From the NCBI RefSeq assembly GCF_019977355.1, contig NZ_AP024655.1:496001-560000 (forward strand): DNA of 64,000 nt, read 5' to 3'. Numbering within the stretch: the first letter of the stretch is position 1; each line of letters begins with the position of its first letter. The position numbers and the translations under genes were made by a program. A model generated the notes under the pieces. The model saw only the letters and a program-made list of their open reading frames with translations, was not told where the DNA came from and ran no database searches. Shown here in pieces: positions 1-8,817 of this stretch. The stretch comes from Arthrobacter sp. NicSoilB8. Lineage in GTDB: Bacteria > Actinomycetota > Actinomycetes > Actinomycetales > Micrococcaceae.

Positions 1-121
1 CTGATGCGCTTCACGCTAGACCCTCGTACTTGCGGGTGCAAGGGCAGGCGGACGGGGCACGGGTAGGAGGCAGGGGCAGGCGCCCGCGCGTGATCCGGCG
101 CCGCCGCCGTCGGGAGTCCTG

Positions 122-1177
122 CTAGGGAGTCAGCAGGACCTTGATGGCGCGCCGTTCGTCCATGGCGCGGTAGGCCTCGGGGGCCTCCTCAAGGGGCATG
201 ACCGAATCGAACACCCGGCCCGGATTGATAGTGCCGTCGAGCACGTCGGCCAGCAGTTCCGGGATGTACGTCCGGGCCGGGGCCATGCCGCCGGCGATCG
301 AGATGTTGGTGTCGAACAGGAAACGCAGCGGGGCCTCAGCGCCGCCGGTGGGAACGCCGACAAAGCCCAGGGCGCCGCCCGGGCGGACGCTGTGCAGCGC
401 CTGGTCCATGGACTCCTTGGTCCCCACGCATTCCAGCACGGAGTCGGCCAGTACGCCGCCGAGCAGTTCGCGGACCTTGGCCACGCCGTCGTCTCCGCGT
501 TCGGCGACGATGTCCGTGGCCCCGAATTCGCGGGCGATCGCTTGGCGGTCGGCGTGCCGTGACATGGCGATGATCCGCTCCGCGCCGAGGCGCTTGGCGG
601 CGAGCACGCCGCAGAGCCCGACGGCGCCGTCGCCCACCACAACCACGGTCCGGCCGGGGCCGGCCTTGGCGGCGAGCGCAGCGTGGTGGCCGGTGGCCAT
701 GACGTCGGAGAGCGTGAGCAGGCTGGCGCGGAGGGCGTCGTCCGGATCGGTGACGCCCGGAACCTTGACCAGCGTGGACTCGGCGAGCGGCACGCGGACA
801 GCCTGGCCCTGGCCGCCGTCGATGCCCAAACCGGTGTCGTCCTGGCCGCCCCAGCCGGCCAGGCGGTCGCAGGCCACCGTGACGCCGTTGCGGCACTGGG
901 GGCACTCGCCGCAGCTGACCACGAAGGGCGCGATCACGAAATCGCCGACAGCGAGCCCGGTCACGTCCCCGCCGATGCTTTCGACCGTCCCGACGAACTC
1001 GTGTCCGATTGCGGACGGTTTGTGGGTGGGCTTGACCCCGCGGTAGGGCCACAGATCCGAGCCGCAGACGCAGGAGGCGGTAACCTTCACGACGACGTCG
1101 GTGGGCAGCTGGACCGTGGGGTAGTCGCGGTCTTCGACTCGGATGTCGCCGGGACCGTGGATGATGGTGGCGCGCAT
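122..1177 (-). CDS. zinc-dependent alcohol dehydrogenase (MDR family)
   Basis: Cytoplasmic NAD(P)-dependent medium-chain dehydrogenase of 351 aa; the substrate cannot be read from the sequence. The catalytic zinc site is seen as Cys38 in CVCGSD and His59-Glu60 in GHE. A structural zinc lobe with four cysteines (about 89, 92, 95, 103) follows, then the Rossmann motif GDGAVG near residues 182-187. The reading frame is open further upstream to 1408, but the start at 1177 has a good AGGAG site about 5 bases upstream and begins just before the family's first beta strand. The extra upstream residues are Pro/Gly/Ala-rich and look non-coding. It stands alone at the left edge. Family assignment is firm, substrate unknown. 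Confidence 0.9.
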   Translation of the reverse strand: MRATIIHGPGDIRVEDRDYPTVQLPTDVVVKVTASCVCGSDLWPYRGVKPTHKPSAIGHEFVGTVESIGGDVTGLAVGDFVIAPFVVSCGECPQCRNGVTVACDRLAGWGGQDDTGLGIDGGQGQAVRVPLAESTLVKVPGVTDPDDALRASLLTLSDVMATGHHAALAAKAGPGRTVVVVGDGAVGLCGVLAAKRLGAERIIAMSRHADRQAIAREFGATDIVAERGDDGVAKVRELLGGVLADSVLECVGTKESMDQALHSVRPGGALGFVGVPTGGAEAPLRFLFDTNISIAGGMAPARTYIPELLADVLDGTINPGRVFDSVMPLEEAPEAYRAMDERRAIKVLLTP

Positions 1178-1282
1178 GGGGGCTCCTCGCATGGTGGTGG
1201 GTGGGCTGGGACCGAGTTTAGTCGGCCCGGCCCGCTGCGGTCCCCTCGGAGCCGAGCAGCCGGGCGATCGGGGGCCGGCCGC

Positions 1283-1343
1283 CCCGGGCCCCGGCGATCC
1301 GGGCCCGGCCGCCCCCGGGCCCCGGCGATCCGGGCCGGCCTCT
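1283..1343. repeat. short GC-rich tandem duplication
   Basis: A unit of about 30 bp built around GGCCCCGGCGATCCGGGCC occurs twice in tandem with small differences. It lies between the alcohol dehydrogenase and the next plus-strand genes. No coding content is apparent. Confidence 0.5.
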
Positions 1344-1392
1344 GAACCGGACGCTGAACCGGGCAGCGGGCCTGCAGGTGCCGGCCGCCGAT

Positions 1393-1521
1393 ATGAAGAA
1401 CACCACACTGATCTACGGTTCGGCCCTTGTGCTGGCCGCCGTTGGTGCCCTTGTATTGATCGCCAAGGGCACCCGCACGAACCGCTCTAGCCTGGCTGTC
1501 GTATCGCCGGCAGCCTCCTGA
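1393..1521 (+). CDS. possible 42-aa single-pass membrane protein
   Basis: A short reading frame encodes 42 aa: a start MKNTTLIYG, one hydrophobic segment of about 15 residues rich in Ala, Val and Leu, then a basic AKGTRTNR stretch and a polar tail. This pattern fits a small membrane protein with its C-terminus in the cytoplasm. The stop codon overlaps the ribosome binding site of the following hydroxyacyl-CoA dehydrogenase, starting 12 bases before that gene, which would suit translational coupling. There is no strong Shine-Dalgarno sequence of its own. I do not recognise a family; it could be chance. Confidence 0.35.
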   Translation: MKNTTLIYGSALVLAAVGALVLIAKGTRTNRSSLAVVSPAAS

Positions 1522-1532
1522 AAGGAATCGAC

Positions 1533-2393
1533 ATGACCTACACGCTCCCCGACAACATCGCGGACCGGCCCATCACCATTGTGGGCGGCGGAACCCTGGG
1601 CCGCCGCATCGCCTTGATGCTGTCGCTCCAGGGCGCCGAGGTGCGCGTCTACGACACGGACCTCGCCATTGCCAAGGCGGCCATCGAGTACGTCGCAACA
1701 CAGCGCCACCGCGCCGTGGAGGAGCTTGGGGGCAGCCCGGCGGTCCGGCTGGCGGCCAAGGACGATCTCGCGGAGGCCCTCCGGGATTCGTGGCTCGTGG
1801 TCGAGGCGGTTCCCGAGAAGCTTGGCCTCAAGCAGGCTCTCTTCGCTGACCTGGACCACCTGGCAGCCGAAGACGCCGTGCTGGCCAGCAACTCCTCCTC
1901 GTTTTCCTCGGCCGAATTCATCGGCGGCGTGAGCAGCCCGGAGCGTGTGCTGAACATGCACTTCTACATGCCGCCGGCGGTCCGTTCGGTGGAGCTGATG
2001 TCCAGCGGCCACACCGATCCGCAGATCATCGAACTGCTCATGGCCGAGCTGCCCAAGTACGCGCTGATGCCGCACCGGGTGCGCAAGCAGAGCACCGGCT
2101 TCATCCTCAACAGGATCTGGGCGGCGATCAAGCGCGAATCGCTGCTGGTCGTGGCCGAGGGCGTGGCAGAGCCGCGGGACGTGGACGCGCTGTTCGCCGA
2201 CGTCTTCAAGTCCGAAGTCACCCCGTTCCGCTTCATGGACGAGGTGGGCCTGGACGTGGTCCTCGACATCGAGAACCACTATTGCGAGGTGGCCGGGGCC
2301 GAGAACAAGTCGGCCCCCATGCTGCAGGATTACATCGCCAAGGGCTGGCTGGGGGTCAAGAGCGGCCGCGGCTTCTACAACGACTACGCCTAA
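1533..2393 (+). CDS. 3-hydroxyacyl-CoA dehydrogenase family protein
   Basis: NAD-dependent oxidoreductase of 286 aa from the 3-hydroxyacyl-CoA dehydrogenase family. The N-terminal Rossmann fold shows GGGTLGRR near residues 18-25, with an acidic residue after the second strand (VYDTD). The family pattern EAVPEKLGLKQALF follows, then the NSSS turn and MHFYMPP, near where the catalytic His of the family sits. The C-terminal helical domain includes the usual GRGFY ending. An AAAGGAA ribosome site precedes the ATG by about 6 bases. Such stand-alone short members act on 3-hydroxybutyryl-CoA or on sugar acids such as L-gulonate; the exact substrate is open. Confidence 0.85.
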   Translation: MTYTLPDNIADRPITIVGGGTLGRRIALMLSLQGAEVRVYDTDLAIAKAAIEYVATQRHRAVEELGGSPAVRLAAKDDLAEALRDSWLVVEAVPEKLGLKQALFADLDHLAAEDAVLASNSSSFSSAEFIGGVSSPERVLNMHFYMPPAVRSVELMSSGHTDPQIIELLMAELPKYALMPHRVRKQSTGFILNRIWAAIKRESLLVVAEGVAEPRDVDALFADVFKSEVTPFRFMDEVGLDVVLDIENHYCEVAGAENKSAPMLQDYIAKGWLGVKSGRGFYNDYA

Positions 2394-2442
2394 CCCCGGA
2401 ACCGCAACGCCCGCGGCAACTCGGGCTGGGAGCCGGGCTGTT

Positions 2443-3069
2443 TCAGCGCATGCCTTCCCGGCGGAGGGCGGTGGCGATGGCCGCGGCCCGGGATTCCACT
2501 CCCAGCTTCGCGTAGATATGGGCGAGATGCGTCTTGACCGTGGCCTCGGAGATGAACAGCCGCTGGCCAAGCTCCCGGTTGCTGAGCCCCTCCGTCAGCA
2601 GGCTCAGCAGCTCAGCCTCCCGCGGGGTCAGGATCTCATCCGGATTGCGCAGCTGCTGAAACAGGCGCGAGGCCACCGGTGCGCTCATCACGCTTTGGCC
2701 CTGCACGGCGCCGCGGACGGCTGCGAAGATTTCCTCGGGGGCGGCATCCTTGAGTAGGTATCCCATGGCCCCGGCATCGACGGCCCGGACGATGTCGGCA
2801 TCGGAATCATAGGTGGTGAAGACCAGTACTGCCTGTTTGCCGTTGCGCCGCCGCAGCTGCTTGATGGCCTCGATGCCGTCCATGCCGTCGCCCATGGCCA
2901 GGTCCATCACCACCACGGCGGGCGAGTGCTGCTCCACTTTCACCAAAGCTTCTTCGCCGGAGGCGGCCTCGGCCACGACATCCATGTCAGGTTGCGTTCC
3001 CAGCAGCGCCTTGAGTCCGCTGCGGACCACGAGGTGGTCATCCACCAGAAGCACGGTGATGGCGCTCAT
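2443..3069 (-). CDS. NarL/LuxR-type response regulator (SenR-like)
   Basis: Response regulator of 208 aa. The receiver domain (about 1-120) has the acidic pair Asp10-Asp11, phosphoacceptor Asp56 in VVMDLAMG, and conserved Thr and Lys residues further on (FTTYD, LLKDA). A LuxR helix-turn-helix follows at about 143-205 (LTPREAELL, SEATVKTHL). The start codon overlaps the stop of the upstream sensor kinase by an ATGA junction, so the two are co-translated. Together with the divergent secreted HbpS-like gene, this resembles the Streptomyces SenS-SenR-HbpS redox system, in which SenR is a NarL-type regulator. The link to that system is inferred from gene order. Confidence 0.92.
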   Translation of the reverse strand: MSAITVLLVDDHLVVRSGLKALLGTQPDMDVVAEAASGEEALVKVEQHSPAVVVMDLAMGDGMDGIEAIKQLRRRNGKQAVLVFTTYDSDADIVRAVDAGAMGYLLKDAAPEEIFAAVRGAVQGQSVMSAPVASRLFQQLRNPDEILTPREAELLSLLTEGLSNRELGQRLFISEATVKTHLAHIYAKLGVESRAAAIATALRREGMR

Positions 3070-4262
3070 TCTTCCCCTTTGGCCGGAAGCTGCGCTGCCA
3101 CGATGGTCCCCTCGCCGGGGGTGCTTTCCACCGCGAATACTCCGCCCAGCTGCTCGACGCGCTGGCGCATGGCCCGCAGGCCGTAGCCTCCCGAACCCGA
3201 CGGCGGTGCCACCGCCGCGGGATCAAAGCCGGCGCCGTCGTCGTAAACATCCAGTGTGACGGTGTCCGGGAGGAACCCGAGCGTCAACGTTGCGTTGCTG
3301 GCCGAGGCATGGAGTTTGATGTTCGCCGCCGCACTTTGAACCACCCGCAGGAGTGCGTGGCGGACGTCCGGTGGCACGGGCCGCGGCTCGCCGGTGACCA
3401 GCAGCCGGGCTCCGGGGAGATACTGTGCGGCGGCTTGATGCATGGCCTCGGGCAGCGGGGAGGCGTCAAGGCCTGGAGATGCGAGTTCATGGACGAGGCT
3501 GCGCGTCTCGGACAGGTTTTGGCGGAGCAGCCTGCTGGCCTGGCGAAGATCCTGCCGGGCGGAGGGTTCAGGCCAAGTGCGGTTGGCCGCCTCGAGGAGC
3601 AGCAGGCTGCTGGCCAGGCCCTGCGTCACGGTGTCGTGGATTTCGCGGGACACACGCTCGCGCTCGGCGATGGTGCCCGCCCGGCGTTCACTGGCCGCAA
3701 GCCGGTCCTGGGCCAGGGCTACTTCGGCATGCAGGCTGCGCTGCGCCGCGGCATCGCGCTCGATGCGGTCATAGATCAGCGTAAGCAAGGCGCCCACGGC
3801 GAGCGGACCCAGCAGCATGGCCAAATCGCTGCCGTCGCTGAGCCTGAACAGCCCTGCGGCAGTTGCAGCCGCGATCGCTCCCGCGGCGACATAGGCCACT
3901 GCCCCCGTGAAAGCCGTGCGGCACAGGAAAAACAGCGCAAACGAGCACCACGCGAAGCTGGGTGCCGCAATGACCAGGACCGCCCAGACTGCTACAAGGA
4001 CGAACATCCACAGCGCCCACGGACGCCGCCGCTGGGACAGTACGGCGATGATGGCATACAGGACACAGGCGGACGCGCCGAGGCCGAGGACCAGGAGATT
4101 GTCCGCCGGGCTGTGCCGCATCACATAACGGACCGCCGACGCCACCAACAGCAGCCCGAACCCAAGGTGGACTGCTGTGCCGATCCGGTTGAACCGCCCG
4201 GTTGCCGCGGTGGTACCGGAGGCCAAACTTGACGGCGGGAGGGTAGTTGCTGTGCGGGGCAT
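3066..4262 (-). CDS. sensor histidine kinase, HisKA_3 type (SenS-like)
   Basis: Membrane sensor kinase of 398 aa. The first 165 residues contain five to six hydrophobic segments (from about 28-47 to 146-164) with very short loops and no large extracellular domain. A coiled-coil linker leads to the H-box SREIHDTVTQGL with His209. The ATPase part shows DDGAGFDP and GSGGYGLRAMRQRV. The frame is open to 4790, but that stretch runs antisense into the next gene and has no kinase-like content; I chose the Met at 4262, just ahead of the first membrane segment. It is coupled to the response regulator and divergent from an HbpS-like gene, an arrangement like Streptomyces SenS. Confidence 0.88.
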   Translation of the reverse strand: MPRTATTLPPSSLASGTTAATGRFNRIGTAVHLGFGLLLVASAVRYVMRHSPADNLLVLGLGASACVLYAIIAVLSQRRRPWALWMFVLVAVWAVLVIAAPSFAWCSFALFFLCRTAFTGAVAYVAAGAIAAATAAGLFRLSDGSDLAMLLGPLAVGALLTLIYDRIERDAAAQRSLHAEVALAQDRLAASERRAGTIAERERVSREIHDTVTQGLASSLLLLEAANRTWPEPSARQDLRQASRLLRQNLSETRSLVHELASPGLDASPLPEAMHQAAAQYLPGARLLVTGEPRPVPPDVRHALLRVVQSAAANIKLHASASNATLTLGFLPDTVTLDVYDDGAGFDPAAVAPPSGSGGYGLRAMRQRVEQLGGVFAVESTPGEGTIVAAQLPAKGEE

Positions 4263-4464
4263 GGGGTCCGTTTTCGGTGGATGGAGTGCTACCCACCATG
4301 CTAGGCGGCCCGCCGTTCCTGGTCTCTCATCCGTTCGGCTGACCCCGCTGGCCTGAGGGGTGAGCCGACCCCAGCCGAAGGCCCGATGCCGCGGCAAGGG
4401 GCAAGGGAAAGGATGAAAGGGTACCCGGGGCGAGGCCCCGAAACCGCGTTCCAAGGAGAACTCC

Positions 4465-5043
4465 ATGAAGAAGTCCACCACGTTTGCTGCAGCCGCCACC
4501 GGGGCGTTGCTCCTGACCGGAGGGCTGACCGTTGCGGCCAACGCGGGCAGCGCCCCGGCGTCCACCGCACCTGAAGTACCGGCGGCAGCGCCCGCCGTCG
4601 ATCTCCTGCCCGCGCCGGAAACGGTGGTGGCACAGAACCGGATCAGCGTCGGGGCATCAGCCGACGCGGTCAGCGCGGCCCTCGCGAAGTGCCAGGCGGA
4701 GAAACTGCCGTTCGTCACCGTGGCGCTGGTGGACCGCTTCGGCACCGTCCAGGCTCTCCTCCGCGGCGACAACGCGGCAGAGCACACCATCGAAGCTGCC
4801 CGGCAGAAGGCTTACACTGCCGCCGCCTTCGGAACGCCCACCAGCGAGCTGTCCAAGCGCATCAACGGCAATGGCCCCAGCATCGCTGACCTTCCCGGCA
4901 CCCTTTTCCTGGCCGGTGGAGTTCCGCTCAAGGTTAACGGTGTATCGGTGGCCGGCCTTGGTGTGGGCGGTGCTCCGGACGGCATGCTCGACGAAGCCTG
5001 TGCAACGGCCGGTGCCGAGGCCATCTCTGGAACCGCGAAGTAG
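4465..5043 (+). CDS. secreted GlcG/HbpS family (DUF336) protein
   Basis: Exported protein of 192 aa. An N-terminal signal peptide (KK, then a hydrophobic run, with a likely cut after ANA at residue 27) precedes a Pro/Ala linker and a GlcG/HbpS domain at about 55-190. Recognisable family stretches are VALVDRFGTVQALLRGDNA, ARQKAYTAAAF and the Gly-rich GVSVAGLGVGGAPDG. In Streptomyces reticuli the HbpS protein binds heme outside the cell and modulates the SenS kinase. Here the gene starts about 200 bp from, and divergent to, a five-to-six-TM kinase with its regulator, so a sensory partnership is plausible. A strong AAGGAG site precedes the ATG. Heme binding itself is not shown by the sequence. 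Confidence 0.85.
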   Translation: MKKSTTFAAAATGALLLTGGLTVAANAGSAPASTAPEVPAAAPAVDLLPAPETVVAQNRISVGASADAVSAALAKCQAEKLPFVTVALVDRFGTVQALLRGDNAAEHTIEAARQKAYTAAAFGTPTSELSKRINGNGPSIADLPGTLFLAGGVPLKVNGVSVAGLGVGGAPDGMLDEACATAGAEAISGTAK

Positions 5044-5052
5044 TCTCTGGTC

Positions 5053-5115
5053 CAACGCGGGGTCAGATACCGCCCATTAAGACCCCCGGAACGGGCCGGA
5101 TCTGACCCCGCGTTG
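5053..5115. repeat. palindromic repeat, family A copy 1 (terminator-like)
   Basis: Two 15-bp perfect arms, 5053-5067 (CAACGCGGGGTCAGA) and 5101-5115, enclose a 33-base middle that continues as imperfect pairing around CCGGCCC, and CTTTT follows. It sits between the convergent HbpS-like gene and the thiolase operon, so it can act as a two-way terminator. A second copy with the same outer arm lies at 51708-51770. Confidence 0.8.
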
Positions 5116-5118
5116 CTT

Positions 5119-6309
5119 TTAGAGGGCTTCGAGGACGCTGACGTAGTTGGCGATGCCGACGCCGCCCATGTTCTGTACCGCGGCGCGGCGGGGGTTGGAG
5201 AGCTGCATGCCGCCGGCGGTGCCGGTGAGCTGCATGGCGGCGATGACGTGCTGGGAGACGCCGGTGGCGCCGACGGGGTGGCCCTTGGCCTTGAGCCCGC
5301 CGGAGACGTTGACGGGAAGCTTGCCGTCCTTGAAGACCCAGCCTTCCTCGAGGGCCCGGGCACCCTGGCCGCGTTCGGTCAGTCCCATGGCCTCGTACAT
5401 CAGCAGCTCGGCGATGGTGAAGCAGTCGTGGACTTCCGCGAAGTCGAGGTCCTCCAGCCCGACGCCGGCCATCCCCAGTGCCCGCTGCCAGGAGGCCCGC
5501 GTGGCGGCGAATTCGGTAGGGTCCCGGCGCTCGGCCGGGAAGAAATCGTTCGCCTGGCCGAAACCGGCGAGCCGCACAGGGGCGGTGACGCCGCCGGTCG
5601 GGGCCACACTGAGGACGACGGCGGCGGCGCCGTCGGAGACGGGGGAACAGTCGGTGCGCCGCAGCGGATCGGCCACCATCGGGTTCTTGTCCGAGACGGT
5701 GCGGCAGAAGTCCTCGCCGAGGTCCTTGCGGAGCTGGGCGTAGGGGTTGTCCACGCCGTTTCGGTGGTTCTTCGCCGCGATGGTGCCCAGGACGTCGCCG
5801 AGCTTGCCGTCCCCGTAGCGCTTCCCGTAGTGCTTCGCGACCTCCGCGAATAGCCCGGTGAACCCCGTGGTGGAGGGCTTGCCGGCCATGTCGTAGTCCG
5901 CGCCGAGCAGGGCCGCGCCCACGACGTCGGCCCCGGCCTGGGTCATCTTTTCGGCGCCGATCACCAGGACGGTCTTCGCGGTGCCGGCCAGGAGGGACTT
6001 GGTGCCCTGCTGGAACGCGGCCGAGCCGGAGGCGCACGCGTTCTCCACCCGGGTGGAAGGGACGTTGGCCAGCTGGTCCGAGACCTGGAGTGCCAGGGAG
6101 GACGGGAAGGCCAGCGGCATCATGCCGGAGTTGAACTGGCCGAGGTAGATCTCGTCGATCTGGCCGGGCTCGATCCCGGCATTGCCGATCGCCTCGGTGG
6201 CGACCTGCACGATCAGGGATTCGAGGGTTTCATCGGTGAGCTTGCCGAACCGGCTGTGGCCCCAGCCGGTGAGTAGCACGTCCTTGCCGAACTGGTCCTT
6301 GAGGCTCAT
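5119..6309 (-). CDS. thiolase family protein (SCP2/acetyl-CoA acetyltransferase type)
   Basis: Thiolase-fold enzyme of 396 aa, last gene of a three-gene operon after two CoA-transferase subunits. The nucleophile is Cys92 in [17 protein letters not shown] (about 295) and GHPVGATG (about 345) are the second and third active-site loops. The VHDCF loop and the lack of the usual last-loop Cys resemble SCP2-type thiolases, which often cleave unusual or branched 3-ketoacyl-CoAs. With the CoA-transferase it would activate a 3-keto acid with succinyl-CoA and then split it to acetyl-CoA. Its start overlaps the stop of the subunit B gene. It is not a typical PcaF. Confidence 0.88.
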   Translation of the reverse strand: MSLKDQFGKDVLLTGWGHSRFGKLTDETLESLIVQVATEAIGNAGIEPGQIDEIYLGQFNSGMMPLAFPSSLALQVSDQLANVPSTRVENACASGSAAFQQGTKSLLAGTAKTVLVIGAEKMTQAGADVVGAALLGADYDMAGKPSTTGFTGLFAEVAKHYGKRYGDGKLGDVLGTIAAKNHRNGVDNPYAQLRKDLGEDFCRTVSDKNPMVADPLRRTDCSPVSDGAAAVVLSVAPTGGVTAPVRLAGFGQANDFFPAERRDPTEFAATRASWQRALGMAGVGLEDLDFAEVHDCFTIAELLMYEAMGLTERGQGARALEEGWVFKDGKLPVNVSGGLKAKGHPVGATGVSQHVIAAMQLTGTAGGMQLSNPRRAAVQNMGGVGIANYVSVLEAL

Positions 6310-7016
6310 GCCGTGGCTCCTTCGAATGCTGTTGTCTGTTCAGTTACTTCAGATGCTTCGAGTGCGACGTCGAACGCGGCCTCGGTCTTTAGGCGGAGTT
6401 CCTCCACGGTGACGCCCGGCGCGAGGCGGGTGAGCGTGAGCTGACGCCCGCCGCCTGTCGCCTGTTCAGGCTTGTCCAGATCAAACACGGCGAGGTCGCT
6501 GATGATGCGGTCCACGCAGCTGAGCCCGGTGAGCGGCAGGGTGCATTCCGTAACGATCTTGGCGGTGCCGTCCTTGGCGTTGTGTTCCGTCAGGACCACG
6601 ACGCGCGGGGTGCCGGCGACGAGGTCCATGGCGCCGCCCATGCCCTTGACCATCTTGCCGGGGATGGTCCAGTTGGCGAGGTCGCCGTTCCCGGAGACCT
6701 GCATGGCGCCCAGGATCGCGATCTTGACGTGGCCGCCGCGGATCATGCCGAAGGACGTGGCGGAGTCGAAGATGCTGCCGCCGGGCAGGACCGTGACGGT
6801 CTGCTTGCCGGCGTTGATGAGGTCGGCGTCTTCCTCGCCCTCGTAGGGGAACGGGCCCATGCCGAGCAGGCCGTTCTCGCTCTGCAGGACGACGCGGACG
6901 CCCTCGGGCAGGTTGTTGGCCACCAGCGTGGGGATGCCGATGCCAAGGTTGACGTAGTCGCCGTCGTTCAGTTCTTCGGCCGCGATCGCAGCCATCTCAT
7001 CTCGGGTCCAAGCCAT
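6306..7016 (-). CDS. 3-oxoacid CoA-transferase subunit B
   Basis: Beta subunit of a family I CoA-transferase, 236 aa. The N-terminal stretch [17 protein letters not shown] and the catalytic glutamate Glu47 in LQSENGLLG are the classic marks. Gly-rich [11 protein letters not shown] follows near the middle. It forms a heterodimer with the product of the upstream gene and moves CoA from succinyl-CoA to a 3-oxo acid such as acetoacetate or 3-oxoadipate; which one cannot be read. It overlaps the thiolase gene by four bases. Control by the divergent IclR regulator at 8044 is likely from the layout. Confidence 0.92.
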   Translation of the reverse strand: MAWTRDEMAAIAAEELNDGDYVNLGIGIPTLVANNLPEGVRVVLQSENGLLGMGPFPYEGEEDADLINAGKQTVTVLPGGSIFDSATSFGMIRGGHVKIAILGAMQVSGNGDLANWTIPGKMVKGMGGAMDLVAGTPRVVVLTEHNAKDGTAKIVTECTLPLTGLSCVDRIISDLAVFDLDKPEQATGGGRQLTLTRLAPGVTVEELRLKTEAAFDVALEASEVTEQTTAFEGATA

Positions 7017-7050
7017 GGTGATACTCCTCGGAAAATCAGGAAAGGGTGGG

Positions 7051-7096
7051 GCGCTGAAGAAGGGAGCGCTAAAGAAGGGGGCGCTAAGGAATGGGG
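7051..7096. repeat. three short tandem GCGCT-AAGAAGGGG units
   Basis: About 16 bp repeated three times (GCGCTGAAGAAGGGA, GCGCTAAAGAAGGGG, GCGCTAAGGAATGGG) in the gap between the two CoA-transferase subunit genes. No function is evident. Confidence 0.5.
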
Positions 7097-7102
7097 CGGT
7101 GT

Positions 7103-7828
7103 TCAGGCCGGCACGGTGGCGGCCGCGGCGGGGCGGGGGCGGACGGTGCGCTGTTCGATGTCCTTGACACGGCCGCTGGCCTGGACGAGGCGCTGGACGA
7201 ACACGCCGGGAGTGACGATGTGGTTCGGGTCCAGCCGGCCCGGCTCCACGATCACTTCGGCTTCGGCGACCGTCACGGCTCCGGCCGTCGCCACCACCGG
7301 GTTGAAGTTCTGGGCGGTGTAGCGGTAGATCAGGTTGCCGTCGGTGTCGGCGGTGTGCGCGTGGACGAGCGCGACGTCGGCCTTGATGGCGCGTTCCTGA
7401 ACATACGTCTCGCCGTCGAACTTTGCCAGCGGCTTGCCTTCGGCGACGAGGGTGCCCACACCGGTCTTCGTGTAGAAGGCCGGGATGCCGGCCCCGCCGG
7501 CGCGCAGGCGCTCGGCGAGGGTGCCCTGCGGGGTGAACTCGACCTCCAGCTGGCCGGCGAGGTACTGCTCGGCGAAGAGCTTGTTTTCCCCGACGTAGGA
7601 GGCGATGACCTTGCGGACCTGGCCGCCTTCGATCAGCACGCCGAGGCCCTTGCCGTCCACGCCCATGTTGTTGGAGACCACCGTCAGGTCCTTCACCCCG
7701 GAGTCACGCACGGCCTCGATCAGGTCGGCGGGGATCCCGCTCAGGCCAAAACCGCCGACGGCGAGCGTCATGCCGTCCCGCAGCACATCCTGCAGCGCGG
7801 CTGCTGCCCCGGATTTCACCTTTGACAT
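7103..7828 (-). CDS. 3-oxoacid CoA-transferase subunit A
   Basis: Alpha subunit of a family I CoA-transferase, 241 aa. It starts [12 protein letters not shown] and carries the CoA-binding loop GGFGLSGIP at about residues 25-33, then [13 protein letters not shown] and [13 protein letters not shown] typical of ScoA/PcaI. First gene of the operon; 86 bp with a small tandem repeat separate it from subunit B. A GGAGATG site lies just before the ATG. The promoter region of about 215 bp is shared with the divergent IclR gene. Confidence 0.92.
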   Translation of the reverse strand: MSKVKSGAAAALQDVLRDGMTLAVGGFGLSGIPADLIEAVRDSGVKDLTVVSNNMGVDGKGLGVLIEGGQVRKVIASYVGENKLFAEQYLAGQLEVEFTPQGTLAERLRAGGAGIPAFYTKTGVGTLVAEGKPLAKFDGETYVQERAIKADVALVHAHTADTDGNLIYRYTAQNFNPVVATAGAVTVAEAEVIVEPGRLDPNHIVTPGVFVQRLVQASGRVKDIEQRTVRPRPAAAATVPA

Positions 7829-7992
7829 TGCATCTCCTCATTGAGCTCCTACTTGCTATCAACGCCGGGGAATCCACCTTGTGGACTCCTCGCCTGAACA
7901 GCGAGCCTATGGTGTGTCGCAGGCCACTGTCAATGCGAAAAATAAGCTCAAAAATGGCGGTTTCTACAGTGTGGACGCTAAGCTGGAGACTG

Positions 7993-8005
7993 TCCATAAT
8001 ATGGA
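7993..8005. promoter_or_regulatory. candidate IclR operator
   Basis: A perfect 13-bp palindrome TCCATAATATGGA sits 38 bases before the iclR start. Related half-sites (GTGTGGAC at 7969-7976, TTGTGGAC near 7879) occur elsewhere in the same divergent promoter region. The local base composition is AT-rich compared with its surroundings. Assignment to the adjacent regulator is inferred from position only. Confidence 0.45.
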
Positions 8006-8043
8006 TACAAGGGTTGATTTTCGAGACGGAACGAGACAAGAAG

Positions 8044-8817
8044 ATGAATGCAGCACCGATCCAAGGCGCTCAGGTGGTCAGCCGGGTCGCCGCCCTGCTG
8101 CGTATGGTCGGCCGGAAACCGGAGGGCAGTCCGCTCGTGGAGCTGGTGCGTGAATCGGGACTGACGCGGCCCACGGTGCACCGGCTGCTCAGCTCCCTGG
8201 CGGCCGAGGGGCTGCTTGACCAGGATTCTGGCACGGGCAACTGGGTCCTGGGCCCCGAGATCCTGCTCCTGGGGTCCGTGGCCTCGGCACGGTTCCCGCT
8301 GGAGGACATTGCGCGGCCGAGCCTCCGCCGCCTCGCCGAAGAGACCGGCGAGAGCGCGTTTTTCTCTATCCGCCGCGGGAACGAGACGGTGTGCCTGCTC
8401 CGGGAGGAAGGCAGCTTCCCGGTCCGTTCCTTCGTGCTGCATGAGGGCGTGCGGTTTCCGCTCGGCGTCGCCTCCGCGGGCACCGCCATCATGGCGTTCC
8501 TGCCGCCGGAAGAGCAGGAAGAGTTGCTCGCGGATTGGGCCTCCCACGCCGGCAGTTTTGCGGCCGCGCACACAGAGGCCCTGGTCCGGGCGAATCTGGA
8601 AGCAACCCGGCAGGCCGGCTATTCGGTCAATCCGGGGCTGGTCCTCGAGGGAAGCTGGGGGATGGGCGCCGCGGTCTTCGACCAGCGCGGGCGCCCTGCC
8701 TGGGCGCTGTCCCTGACCGGCATCGAGCCGCGCTTCCGAGAGGACCGGCGCCCGCAGCTGGGGCGGCTGCTCATGGACGAGGCACACCGGATCTCGACGC
8801 AGCTGCAGGGCATCTGA
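8044..8817 (+). CDS. IclR family transcriptional regulator
   Basis: Regulator of 257 aa. The N-terminal winged helix (about 10-70) contains SGLTRPTVHRLLSSLAAEGLL, and the C-terminal effector domain shows RRGNETVCLLREEG, FPLGVASAGTAIMA and the ending LRFREDR-like region of IclR proteins. The frame is open from 7822, but those residues lie over the promoter; MNAAPIQGAQ at 8044 is the natural start. It is divergent from the CoA-transferase/thiolase operon, the layout seen for PcaR-like regulators of beta-ketoadipate or related acid degradation, so it probably controls that operon. Confidence 0.9.
   Translation: MNAAPIQGAQVVSRVAALLRMVGRKPEGSPLVELVRESGLTRPTVHRLLSSLAAEGLLDQDSGTGNWVLGPEILLLGSVASARFPLEDIARPSLRRLAEETGESAFFSIRRGNETVCLLREEGSFPVRSFVLHEGVRFPLGVASAGTAIMAFLPPEEQEELLADWASHAGSFAAAHTEALVRANLEATRQAGYSVNPGLVLEGSWGMGAAVFDQRGRPAWALSLTGIEPRFREDRRPQLGRLLMDEAHRISTQLQGI

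Noticed and set aside
1..121. A gene fragment at the left edge
   Set aside because: No frame with coding character continues from the edge; the 121 bases are GC-rich spacer after the alcohol dehydrogenase.
3066..4790. A 574-codon version of the sensor kinase
   Set aside because: The extra N-terminus is antisense to the HbpS-like gene and shows no membrane or sensor domain; the start at 4262 fits the membrane segments.
7103..8817. A full beta-ketoadipate pathway (pca) cluster
   Set aside because: CoA-transferase, thiolase and IclR fit, but the thiolase is not PcaF-like and no ring-cleavage gene is present, so the pathway name is not used.
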